Source: Hyphomicrobium facile
Lineage (GTDB): Bacteria; Pseudomonadota; Alphaproteobacteria; Rhizobiales; Hyphomicrobiaceae
DNA: 64,000 bases
Direction of reading: 5' to 3'
NCBI RefSeq assembly: GCF_900116175.1
Contig: NZ_FPCH01000001.1
Coordinates: 1,118,501-1,182,500, forward strand
Shown here: piece by piece, positions 18,587 to 25,976 of the stretch
Layout of the letters: every line of letters starts with the position of its first letter
How positions within the stretch are numbered: position 1 is the first letter of the stretch
The notes under the pieces: model-generated
Seen by the model: the letters and a program-made list of their open reading frames with translations, nothing else
Told to the model about the DNA's origin: nothing
The model's database searches: none
Position numbers and translations under genes: made by a program

Positions 18587-20133
18587 TGTCGGGCGCCGCC
18601 GCAGCAGCACCAAGGCCGTTGGCGGGTTCGACACTGGCCTTCGTAACTGTTTGCGTGATGACGGCGGCGCTGATGGAGGCGTTGGATTCGACGATCGCCA
18701 ACGTCGCGCTGCCGTACATGAAGGGCAGCCTCGCAACGACCGAATACCAGATCGAATGGGTGCTCACCTCCTACATCGTCGCCGCCGCGATCATCACTCC
18801 GGCGACGGGCTGGCTCGATGCGCGTTTCGGCCGGCGCCCGGTGTTCCTCATCTGTGTCGTCGGCTTCATTATTTTCTCGATGCTTTGCGGGACCGCCACG
18901 AACATCAGCGAGATGGTCACCTACCGCGTCATGCAGGGCGTGTTTGGCGCGCCACTCGTACCGCTGTCTCAGGCTGTTCTTCTCGACAGCTATCCGCTCT
19001 CTCAGCGCGGACAGGCGATGGCGATCTTCGGCATCGGCGTGATGCTGGGGCCGATCCTCGGGCCGACGCTCGGAGGCTGGCTGACCCAGAATTACAACTG
19101 GCGCTGGGTGTTCTACGTCAACGTGCCGTTCGGTGTCCTGACGTTTGTGCTCGGCTGGTTCTTTCTGGCGGAAAGGGACAAAATACCCAACGAAAAGCTC
19201 GACTGGATGGGCTTCGCGACGCTTAGTCTAGGGATAGCGTCTCTGCAGCTATTTCTCGACCGGGGCCAGCAACTCGACTGGTTTTCGTCGACGGAAATCA
19301 AGATCGAATTTGCGCTCGCGATCCTCGGCTTCTACCTCTTCATCGTCCACACGGCGACGGCGCGAAAGGCGTTCCTCGACGGTCGATTGTTCGTCGACCG
19401 AAATTTCGTGATGGGGAATGTGCTGATTTTCATCGTCGGCGCGGTGCTGCTTGCGACGTTGTCTCTGCTGTCGCCTTATCTTGAAGATCTAATGAACTAT
19501 CCGGTGATGACAGCCGGACTGGTTCTCGCCCCGCGGGGCCTCGGCACAATGGCGGCGATGGTATTGGTTGGACGGCTGATATCGGTCGTCGACAGCAAAT
19601 ATCTATTGTTGGCCGGCTTGGTCATGACCGCCATCTCGCTCTATCAGATGAGCCAGTTCACGGCGGATATCTCGCAAGCGACGATCATCAATACCGGGAT
19701 CATCCAAGGTTTCGGTCTCGGCTTCGTCTTCGTGCCGCTCAGCACAGTGACTTTCGCGACGCTGCCCGATGCGCTCAACGCGCAAGGGACCGGTTTCTTC
19801 AACCTGATGCGCAATGTCGGATCGAGCGTCGGCATTTCGGTGACGTCGTTCCTGTTGACCCGAAATTCCGACATCATGCATTCGGACCTCGCCGGCCACA
19901 TCTCACCCTATAGCCGCGCCGTTCAAGATCTCGGTTCGACGATCGACCTGCACACGGAGAAGGGCAAGGCGATCGTCAACGATCTGGTCAACGCCCAGGC
20001 GGCGAACATCGCTTACGAAGATAATTTCCGGCTGATGATGTACCTGACCATTCTCTCGATGCCGCTCGTGTTCTTGCTGCGCCATACCAAGCCGGTGAAG
20101 GCGCATCACGCCACGGCCGGCGAAAGCGCGTAA
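18586..20133 (+). CDS. emrB: DHA2-family MFS drug transporter (EmrB/QacA type), 515 aa
   Basis: About 14 membrane helices with the DHA2 motifs LDSTIANVALP (motif D1) and GWLDARFGRRPVF (motif A) and the GPTLGGWLTQNYNWRWVFYVNVP motif C region. With the adaptor just upstream it should export toxic organic compounds using the proton gradient. ATG 18586 shares one base with the emrA stop; longer in-frame starts fall inside emrA. No TetR- or MarR-type regulator is adjacent, unlike the second emrAB set at 47-50 kb. Confidence 0.93.
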   Translation: MSGAAAAAPRPLAGSTLAFVTVCVMTAALMEALDSTIANVALPYMKGSLATTEYQIEWVLTSYIVAAAIITPATGWLDARFGRRPVFLICVVGFIIFSMLCGTATNISEMVTYRVMQGVFGAPLVPLSQAVLLDSYPLSQRGQAMAIFGIGVMLGPILGPTLGGWLTQNYNWRWVFYVNVPFGVLTFVLGWFFLAERDKIPNEKLDWMGFATLSLGIASLQLFLDRGQQLDWFSSTEIKIEFALAILGFYLFIVHTATARKAFLDGRLFVDRNFVMGNVLIFIVGAVLLATLSLLSPYLEDLMNYPVMTAGLVLAPRGLGTMAAMVLVGRLISVVDSKYLLLAGLVMTAISLYQMSQFTADISQATIINTGIIQGFGLGFVFVPLSTVTFATLPDALNAQGTGFFNLMRNVGSSVGISVTSFLLTRNSDIMHSDLAGHISPYSRAVQDLGSTIDLHTEKGKAIVNDLVNAQAANIAYEDNFRLMMYLTILSMPLVFLLRHTKPVKAHHATAGESA

Positions 20134-20159
20134 CGTGACGCGCCCCCGCCAGCCGATCG

Positions 20160-20552
20160 TCACCATTCGTCTTTTTGCGGCAAGCCGTCGGTGATGTCGT
20201 AGTAGTCGGATTTCGACGCGACGAAGATGTGCCCGCTGATCTTGAGATCCGTCGGTTGGTCGAGTGTTCCGGCTGTGATGTAGATGTCGGGGGCATCTGT
20301 TTGTTTCCAAAACAGATTGCTGCCGCAGCGCGAGCAGAAGCCCCTGTTCCCCGTCTCGGACGATTGAAACCAACGGAGCGCTTCGTCGGACAACATCGCA
20401 ACGTTGCCGGCAGCGGTGCTCGTCATTGTCGCAAAGTTACCGCTCGTCTTGGCGCATTGCGAGCAGTGACACGCCACAATGGGATTGAGCGTGCCGTCGA
20501 CTTCAAAACGCACGCTTTTACAGAGGCAACCGCCGCTTTTCTTTGCTGTCAT
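20160..20552 (-). CDS. GFA-family (DUF636) zinc protein, 130 aa
   Basis: The zinc-site cysteines are complete: GGCLCKS, ACHCSQCAKTSG and FCSRCGSNLFW, as in the glutathione-dependent formaldehyde-activating (Gfa)/CENP-V family. True Gfa was proposed to speed formation of S-hydroxymethylglutathione, though that role is disputed and many members have unknown substrates. A formaldehyde role would fit a methylotroph but is not shown. It is convergent with emrB (26 nt between stops). Confidence 0.85.
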   Translation of the reverse strand: MTAKKSGGCLCKSVRFEVDGTLNPIVACHCSQCAKTSGNFATMTSTAAGNVAMLSDEALRWFQSSETGNRGFCSRCGSNLFWKQTDAPDIYITAGTLDQPTDLKISGHIFVASKSDYYDITDGLPQKDEW

Positions 20553-21050
20553 CGTTGTCGTCTTTCGTTGGTGATTTCAGTTCTGACGCGAGTGCCCGTA
20601 CATAACAGAGGAAATATGCGGGGGCGATAATGTGATCGATTTCCGCTTCGTGACGGGTTGACGACAAGAGGTTTGAAGCACACATTTGTATTGTGACGGT
20701 GCTGCTTTCGCTGACCGTTCCGGTAAATGCGTCTCGGCCGATGGGCCGATGAGCTGCGGTTTGGACAGCGAGCCGTGTCTGTTCGTGAGCGCGTAATGGC
20801 CCCGAGCTGATGCGGTAGGTAGCAGGCGTGACGGCGCAATTCTTGCGAGGAGAGGAGATGACTCCACCGGGTTATCAGACGAGACCTCGAGGACGTTCGC
20901 GAGGTCAGCAGCTAAGGTGAGCGCTCTCGAGAACTTGGCCGCGCTTGGCTGGGCTGTTTCCATAACAATTTGGATTATTCGTGAGGGCGGCGAAACCGCA
21001 TCCTCAATTAAGGTCCGGTTATAATCTGGGCCATCCATCGAAGGTTAGAA

Positions 21051-21086
21051 CCCCGCGCGTGATCCGAGGATCCGGCGGGGTTTTCT
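21051..21086 (+). terminator. Orphan intrinsic terminator
   Basis: Outer stem CCCCGC / GCGGGG with an inner GATCC / GGATC pair, then TTTTCTATTTT. No coding gene ends upstream on this strand since emrB at 20133. Confidence 0.7.
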
Positions 21087-21096
21087 ATTTTGATTG

Positions 21097-21138
21097 CGCG
21101 TTGGCGACTCCCCTGCGGGGGAGCCGGCCGCCTGTGCC
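21097..21138 (+). repeat. 41-bp-family hairpin with eroded outer arms
   Basis: Inner stem CTCCCC / GGGGAG and CCGGC block intact; outer arms CGCGTTGGCG and CGCCTGTGCC pair only at the inner four positions. GACTC present. Confidence 0.7.
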
Positions 21139-21148
21139 GGACGTTATT

Positions 21149-21185
21149 GCGCTTGCGACTCCGCTTGGAGCCGGCCGCCACGCGC
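21149..21185 (+). repeat. 41-bp-family hairpin, shortened
   Basis: Inner CTCCGCTTGGAG and CCGGC block, outer arms GCGCTTGCG / CGCCACGCGC with one unpaired base. GACTC present. Confidence 0.7.
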
Positions 21186-21196
21186 GGCAAATTCTG

Positions 21197-21565
21197 TCAG
21201 TCTTTGTGATTGGTGATGGCGGCGAACGTCGGGTCGTTCTGGCAGCGGCGCTCGTGCATCAGGAAATCATAATATCCGCAGCGGCCGTGGCCCGGATAAT
21301 CGCGGCAGGCGGCCGGGCGCGCCTTATAGATCGTGCAGCGGCGTTCCTTGGTGTCGAAGAACTGGCAGATGCGGCCGTAGATTTTATCGCCCTTGCGGCG
21401 CATCAGGTATTTGTGGCCGTGGCCTTCGCGCGTGAATCGCCGCTTCGCCGTTTCGTATTTCAGCGTGAAATGTTTGGCGAGGCGTTCGACGTCGCGCTTG
21501 TTCAGCGCGATAACCGGATACGAACAGCAATATCCCGGACAGTTGAGGCAATTGTAGTGTGCCAT
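21197..21565 (-). CDS. YkgJ-family cysteine-cluster protein, 122 aa
   Basis: The N-terminus has the cluster CLNCPGYCCSYP, followed by RICQFFD, RRCTIYKARPAACRDYPGHGRCGYYDFL. The C-x2-C-x3-CC ... C ... C-x-I/Y-x2-RP-x2-C pattern defines the YkgJ/UPF0153 family, proposed to bind zinc or an Fe-S cluster; function is not established. Length is typical. It is divergent from ssb with 449 bp between. Confidence 0.88.
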   Translation of the reverse strand: MAHYNCLNCPGYCCSYPVIALNKRDVERLAKHFTLKYETAKRRFTREGHGHKYLMRRKGDKIYGRICQFFDTKERRCTIYKARPAACRDYPGHGRCGYYDFLMHERRCQNDPTFAAITNHKD

Positions 21566-22014
21566 TTGCGGCGTGGTGCTCCGAGGGCGCGCGCTCGCGC
21601 TATTATCTACAACGGCCTAGACGATGCTGCATGTCAGTCAAGAAGACATTCCTGGCACCGCAACACAATTTGGCGGCTGGGGCGGGGGGTGAGGATTCGC
21701 AGTGTCACTGTGAGGCCCTGCACGACCCCACTTGCGCGGATGGGGCGGTTTCCTATATAGAACAATTAGAGAACGTCCCACGGTCTGCCGCGCGTCTGGA
21801 CTTCAGACGCCAAGGCCGTGGACAACAGTAAATGATTGGAAGAAGGCCGGTCGACGAGCCTTTAATATCGGCAGAGAGATTCCGCTCGCTTGAGCGGCGT
21901 GTCGATGCAACTCAATTGGTGCTGGCGTGTAGGAACTCCGTCGGCGCTGCGATCTGGCGGCCAACGCAATATGCGATCTGGCGGTCATCGCATTTCATTT
22001 AAGGAGACGAACGA
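21566..22014. other. Divergent promoter region of ssb
   Basis: 449 bp with no credible gene. It contains a perfect alphaproteobacterial SOS box at 21760-21774; the rest shows no repeat or hairpin I can support. Confidence 0.6.
21760..21774. promoter_or_regulatory. SOS (LexA) box
   Basis: GAAC-aattaga-GAAC is an exact match, read on either strand, to the alphaproteobacterial LexA box GTTC-N7-GTTC. It overlaps a TATA-like stretch (cctatata). It lies 240 bp before the ssb start and 195 bp before the ykgJ-like gene, so either or both could be under SOS control. Confidence 0.8.
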
Positions 22015-22551
22015 ATGGCAGGGTCGGTCAATAAGGTCATTCTGGTTGGCAATGTCGGCAAGGACCCTGAGATCCGCCGCACGCAAGACGGCCGACCGAT
22101 CGCCAACTTGAGCATCGCGACGAGCGATACGTGGCGCGACAAGGCAACGGGCGAGCGCAAGGAAAAGACCGAGTGGCATCGCGTCGTCGTCTTCAGCGAG
22201 CCGCTTTGCAAGGTCATCGAGCAGTACGTCAAGAAGGGCGCGAAGCTCTACATCGAAGGCGCGCTGCAGACGCGCAAGTGGACCGATCAGAGCGGCGCCG
22301 AGAAGTATTCGACCGAGGTCGTCATTCAGGGCTTCAATGGTGCGCTGACGATGCTTGATGGCGCCGGTGGCGGTCGTGGCGCATCGGTCGGGATGCAGGA
22401 GAGCGGCGCCGATTACGGTTCGGACGGCGGGTTCGGCTCGTCCAACTCGGGTTCTGGCAGCTCAGGCGGTGGCGACACGCGTCGCGTCGCCAAGACCGGC
22501 GCTCCGAAGGGCGGCTTCGACAAGGCAATCGACGACGAGATTCCTTTCTAA
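22015..22551 (+). CDS. ssb: Single-stranded DNA-binding protein, 178 aa
   Basis: An OB-fold domain over residues 1-110 ([50 protein letters not shown]) then a Gly/Ser-rich flexible linker and the acidic protein-interaction tail ending DDEIPF. It coats single-stranded DNA in replication, recombination and repair. ATG 22015 follows AAGGAG. In Rhizobiales ssb lies next to uvrA; here about 6.6 kb separates the two starts. The SOS box upstream fits LexA control. Confidence 0.98.
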   Translation: MAGSVNKVILVGNVGKDPEIRRTQDGRPIANLSIATSDTWRDKATGERKEKTEWHRVVVFSEPLCKVIEQYVKKGAKLYIEGALQTRKWTDQSGAEKYSTEVVIQGFNGALTMLDGAGGGRGASVGMQESGADYGSDGGFGSSNSGSGSSGGGDTRRVAKTGAPKGGFDKAIDDEIPF

Positions 22552-22580
22552 GTTTGCACTTGGCGACGCTTTATTAGTTT

Positions 22581-22621
22581 GCACTTGGCGACTCCGCTAC
22601 GCGGAGCCGGCCGCCAAGTGC
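22581..22621 (+). repeat. 41-bp nested hairpin
   Basis: Perfect outer arms GCACTTGGCG / CGCCAAGTGC, inner CTCCGC / GCGGAG, CCGGC block, GACTC. Confidence 0.92.
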
Positions 22622-22635
22622 GGAAGTTTGATTTT

Positions 22636-22676
22636 GCTCGTGGCGACTCGCGTTCTGCGAGCCGGCCGCCACGAGC
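22636..22676 (+). repeat. 41-bp nested hairpin
   Basis: Perfect outer arms GCTCGTGGCG / CGCCACGAGC, inner CTCGC / GCGAG, CCGGC block, GACTC. Confidence 0.92.
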
Positions 22677-22706
22677 GGCCTTGTGGGGACGCCAGATTTC
22701 TACTTG

Positions 22707-22747
22707 GCACTTGGCGACTCCCCTCCGGGGAGGCGGCCGCCAAGTGC
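22707..22747 (+). repeat. 41-bp nested hairpin
   Basis: Outer arms GCACTTGGCG / CGCCAAGTGC, inner CTCCCC / GGGGAG, block changed to GCGGC, GACTC. Confidence 0.92.
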
Positions 22748-22759
22748 GGACGTCTGATT

Positions 22760-22797
22760 GCTCGTGGCGCTCTTGTGAGTGCCCGTCGCCATCCGCG
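22760..22797 (+). repeat. Degenerate 41-bp-family hairpin
   Basis: Left arm GCTCGTGGCG retained, core and right arm (CGCCATCCGC) degraded; the GANTC site is lost. Confidence 0.5.
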
Positions 22798-22985
22798 GTC
22801 TTGCGGATATGTTGAGAAACCGGTCGTCACGCGGGTTTGTTTTGAAATGGCGTCAACATGGGTGTTTAGTCAGCCCATTATTGTTTGATGCGATGTCGCC
22901 TCTTAATTTCCCCCGGCGCGAGCCGCGACGGGCGCTGGTTTCGGACAGAGGGACAGTCGTTGGCGGAATCGCAGCGTTCTGCGTA

Positions 22986-23969
22986 TCAGTGGGCGGCGCT
23001 GCCAACGACTTGGACGTGAGACGCGTTTCTGCTCGCTGCAAACGTCTGCTCCGACTGCACCTCGATGTAGAGATTATGGACTTCCGGATAGCGTGATTTG
23101 ATCGCCTTCTGCAGTCGCGCCGTCACGTCCTCGACCGTCCTCGCGCTTACCCAATCATCGAAATCGACGCTCGCCGTTACCAGGATGTCCTGGGGTGCGA
23201 GGTGCATCGTCCGAATTTCGTTGATCTTACGGATCGGTTTGCCGGAGCCCGTTTCCGTTTCGATGATTTCGCGTATGCCGGTTTGAACGGGTCGCGATGC
23301 CGCTTCGCCGACGATGAGCGAGCGGATTTCGCTCGACATGAAGATCGCGACGCAAGCGAGAACGCAACCGATCAAGATCGATGCGACGCCATCGGCCCAA
23401 TCGTATCCACCAAGATGGGCGGCAAAAGTCCCCAGAAGCGCAATCGTCAAGCCGATCATTGCGGCCAGGTCTTCGAGCACGATTGCGAAGAGCGTCGGGT
23501 CTTTCGAGGCTCGGAGCGCGATGATGAAGCCCTGTCCGGACGATCGGCGTCTCTTATTGAATTCACCGACCGCCTTCACGGTCGAATAGCCTTCGAGCAG
23601 CATCGCGACGACGAGCACCGCGTAAAGTATGAAAACGTTCTGAAGCGGATGCGGGTGGAGGACCTTATCGACGCCTTCGTAGATCGCGACCACGGCGCCA
23701 AGAGAGAAGAGCACCATCGCGACGATGAAGCTCCAGAAGTAGATTTCCTTGCCGTGGCCGAAGGGATGTTGGGCATCCGGCGGCAGTTTTGCGCGGTTGA
23801 TGCCGAGAAGCAGGAGGAGCTGGTTCGAGGTATCGACGACGGAGTGGATCGCTTCCGAGAGCATCGCCGACGACTGCGTCCAGGCGGCCGCCAGGAACTT
23901 CGCGATCGCAATGCCGAGGTTGCACGCGAACGCGACGAAAATAACGCCCTTCGATTCGCCTGCTTCCAC
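22986..23969 (-). CDS. Cation diffusion facilitator (CDF) family transporter, about 327 aa
   Basis: Six helices in the CDF plan with the metal-site His/Asp pattern (SEAIHSVVDTSNQ in helix II and a matching AVLEDLAAMIG-type segment in helix V), the PFGHGKEIYFWSF loop, and a C-terminal cytosolic domain (about residues 235-320). Members exchange Zn, Fe, Co or Mn for protons. GTG 23969 has GGAGACCGAGA in front and is preferred; an ATG at 24050 lacks a ribosome site and would place the start against the ompW terminator. Metal not predictable. Confidence 0.88.
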   Translation of the reverse strand: MEAGESKGVIFVAFACNLGIAIAKFLAAAWTQSSAMLSEAIHSVVDTSNQLLLLLGINRAKLPPDAQHPFGHGKEIYFWSFIVAMVLFSLGAVVAIYEGVDKVLHPHPLQNVFILYAVLVVAMLLEGYSTVKAVGEFNKRRRSSGQGFIIALRASKDPTLFAIVLEDLAAMIGLTIALLGTFAAHLGGYDWADGVASILIGCVLACVAIFMSSEIRSLIVGEAASRPVQTGIREIIETETGSGKPIRKINEIRTMHLAPQDILVTASVDFDDWVSARTVEDVTARLQKAIKSRYPEVHNLYIEVQSEQTFAASRNASHVQVVGSAAH

Positions 23970-24061
23970 TCTCGGTCTCCGCGCTTTTGAGCCTATGCCA
24001 TCCCTAGCTGAAACGCGGCCGGAGCGTCCAGGCCGTTCAATCGCATACATCGTACACGCAC

Positions 24062-24091
24062 AAAAAAGAGGCCCGGATTTCTCCGGGCCTC
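24062..24091 (-). terminator. Intrinsic terminator of ompW
   Basis: Nine-bp stem GAGGCCCGG / CCGGGCCTC; on the minus strand it is followed by TTTTTT. It lies 33 bp after the ompW stop. Confidence 0.88.
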
Positions 24092-24124
24092 AAGGCAAGC
24101 GATCACGCGGTCGGCGCGCGAGCG

Positions 24125-24805
24125 CTATTTGAGCGGGGCGGCGGCTGCCCGAGAGCCGAGGAGGTCCGCCAAGTTGAAGCGGTAGCCGACGCCGACGGAT
24201 ACAATGAGCGGGTCGACGGTGACATCGGCTTTGACGCCGGTGTCTTTCCACGACGCGTCGGTATCGAGCCAGACTTTCTTGATGTCGGCGTTGAGATACC
24301 AGCCCCGGCCGATTTCGACGTCGACGCCGCCCTGCAGGGCGAAACCCCAGGAATCGTCGAGGCTGATTTTGGTGCCGCCAAGATCGCTGCGGCCGCCGTC
24401 GAAGTAGTGAATGTACTGAACGCCGGCGCCGACGTAGGGCTTGAAGCCGCTGATCGGATCAAAATGATATTGGAGAGTCAGGATCGGCGGGAAGACCCAG
24501 AAGCTGCCAAGGTCGGTACCTTTGAGATCGCCTTCGCCCTTCGCGTTGAGGCGCCCGAAGCAGCAAAAAAGCTCGGCGGCGACGTTCTTCGTGAAGAAGT
24601 GGGTGAGCGTCAGGGTCGGTATCCACTCGGTGCTGACGTGGGCGTCGGCACCCGGATCGATATTGACCTTCGCACTCGAGTCCGGCGCGACGAGCGTGCC
24701 TTGCACGCGCACCAGCGTGTTGCCGCTGTAGTCCCCGGCACTCGCCTTGGCGACGTTCAGCGATAGCCCAAGCGCCAGAAGTACGACCATTCCCACTCTT
24801 CGCAT
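24125..24805 (-). CDS. ompW: OmpW-family outer-membrane beta-barrel protein, 226 aa
   Basis: ATG 24805 follows GAGAGGAGCCGACG. A signal peptide ends near KASA-GD. The mature protein has alternating beta-strands typical of the eight-stranded OmpW barrel, with the signatures PTLTLTHFFTKNVAAEL, PPILTLQYHF, FKPYVGAGVQYIHYF and a C-terminal VGVGYRF strand. OmpW forms a narrow hydrophobic channel and is oxygen-regulated through FNR in enterobacteria. A perfect FNR/FixK box lies 181 bp upstream in the region shared with the Crp-type gene. Confidence 0.9.
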   Translation of the reverse strand: MRRVGMVVLLALGLSLNVAKASAGDYSGNTLVRVQGTLVAPDSSAKVNIDPGADAHVSTEWIPTLTLTHFFTKNVAAELFCCFGRLNAKGEGDLKGTDLGSFWVFPPILTLQYHFDPISGFKPYVGAGVQYIHYFDGGRSDLGGTKISLDDSWGFALQGGVDVEIGRGWYLNADIKKVWLDTDASWKDTGVKADVTVDPLIVSVGVGYRFNLADLLGSRAAAAPLK

Positions 24806-24985
24806 CCGTCGGCTCCTCTCAGAGTTCCTGCTGTCCCGCCGAGGCATTTGTCGACTCAGCGGTCTCTATGGGGGTTTATCGGTGCGTCGCTGCAGAGCGC
24901 CCAGAGCTCTTAGGCGCTGTCTTCTGACCGGCATCAGAACGATGCCGCGATCTCGATGTCTGTGATACGCGCGACACGGCATTTA

Positions 24986-24999
24986 TTGATTCACATCAA
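24986..24999. promoter_or_regulatory. FNR/FixK box between ompW and the Crp-family gene
   Basis: TTGAT-TCAC-ATCAA is an exact match to the anaerobox TTGAT-N4-ATCAA, embedded in a wider inverted repeat (GGCAT ... ATGCC). It lies 68 bp before the regulator start and 181 bp before ompW. Confidence 0.82.
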
Positions 25000-25067
25000 A
25001 TGCCGCTCCGCTTGTCCGGACGATAACGGCCAATCAAGAAGCCGAGCGCCCGTGCGGAGAGATCACC

Positions 25068-25817
25068 ATGTCCATGATGGCCTACAACTCCGCCTTGAGA
25101 AGCGGCGAGCGCGCCGGCGAGCGCGTCAGAGCCGATGCGGAATTGATGCCATTGATGAGGCTTCAAGGGCGCGCGCAGTTCGTGCGCCTTGGCAGCTGCT
25201 GTGCGCTTGCGTCGCTTGGCAGCGGCTTCGTCTACGTTGTCGCCAAAGGCGTGGTCGGTATCGAATGCGCGGTTGCTTCCGGCGTCCGCGTCATCACCGC
25301 GCTGCTCTATCCCGGTGACGTCGTCGTTCCCGAACTGCAGGCGCCGCTGCCCGGGCTTGCGCTGAGGTCGCAACGGTCGGCCGAATTCTGGAAGATCACG
25401 ACGACGGCCTTTGCCGAAGAATCGACAAGCGACAATCAGCTCTGGCAGACGATCTTTCTGCGTCTCAACGCTCAGAATGCCCGGCAGCAGATGCACGTGG
25501 CGGCGATGTCGGCGCTGAATTCTGAAGAGAAAGTAGCAGCGTTTCTCGTGGAGAGCGGAACCCGGCTCGGAATTCCGTCCGGCCGGTCGATCTCGTTCGA
25601 GCTGCCGCTATCTCGCTACAGCATCGCGGATTATCTTTCGCTCAACGCCGATACGGTTTCGCGCACATTCTCAGCGCTCGCCGCAGCGAAGATCATCGAG
25701 CGCCGAGGCCGCTTCCACATATCGGTTCGCGACTGGTCGGCGCTCGCAGCAAAATGCCCGCTCAGCGAGGCGATCATCAGGTTGCACGAAGCGGGAAAGC
25801 CAGCCCTTACCCGCTGA
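25068..25817 (+). CDS. Crp/Fnr-family transcriptional regulator, 249 aa
   Basis: A cyclic-nucleotide-binding-like beta-roll in the N-terminal half and a C-terminal helix-turn-helix (LSRYSIADYLSLNADTVSRTFSALAAAKIIERRGR, about residues 178-212), whose recognition helix has the TVSRTFSAL pattern of FNR/FixK proteins. The four N-terminal Fe-S cysteines of true FNR are absent; only a Cys-Cys pair near residues 44-45 is seen. It is therefore more likely FixK/Dnr-like or senses something else. GGAGAGATCACC precedes ATG 25068. The FNR-type box in its promoter suggests autoregulation or control by another FNR-type protein. Confidence 0.88.
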   Translation: MSMMAYNSALRSGERAGERVRADAELMPLMRLQGRAQFVRLGSCCALASLGSGFVYVVAKGVVGIECAVASGVRVITALLYPGDVVVPELQAPLPGLALRSQRSAEFWKITTTAFAEESTSDNQLWQTIFLRLNAQNARQQMHVAAMSALNSEEKVAAFLVESGTRLGIPSGRSISFELPLSRYSIADYLSLNADTVSRTFSALAAAKIIERRGRFHISVRDWSALAAKCPLSEAIIRLHEAGKPALTR

Positions 25818-25876
25818 CGGACAAATTCTTCGTATCGGCTCACGCTCATTCCCGGGTCGGTAAAACTCTCACACCA

Positions 25877-25966
25877 CGTCATCCCCGCGAAGGCGGGGAT
25901 CCGTTCAAACAGAAGTTCTTCGCAACTTTCAGGCTTGGACAGATCCCGGCCTACGCCGGGATGACG
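25877..25966. repeat. 90-bp inverted-repeat element
   Basis: The ends CGTCATCCCCGCGAAGGCGG and its counterpart ending GCCGGGATGACG are long near-perfect complements, each itself hairpin-forming. This resembles the widespread proteobacterial CGTCATCCC...GGGATGACG intergenic repeats. It lies just after the gyrA stop and could act as its transcription end. Confidence 0.8.
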
Positions 25967-25976
25967 TCAGAGTGAT

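Larger units (their letters stand above)
20553..21196. other. 644-bp stretch without a credible protein gene
   Basis: A reverse-strand frame at 20577-21038 has no ribosome site, signal or recognised motif. A plus-strand intrinsic terminator at 21051-21086 has no gene before it, so an unannotated small RNA is possible. Two hairpins of the 41-bp family follow at 21097 and 21149. Confidence 0.5.
22552..22985. other. Repeat cluster after ssb
   Basis: Four hairpins of the 41-bp family in tandem (22581, 22636, 22707 and a degenerate one at 22760), plus a 17-bp direct repeat (agtttgcacttggcgac) at 22551-22567 and 22576-22592 that looks like a truncated fifth copy. 22800-22985 holds nothing I recognise. 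Confidence 0.75.

Noticed and set aside
20577-21038. 153-codon minus-strand frame
   Set aside because: No ribosome site, no signal or domain, and overlaps a terminator neighbourhood; composition does not look coding.
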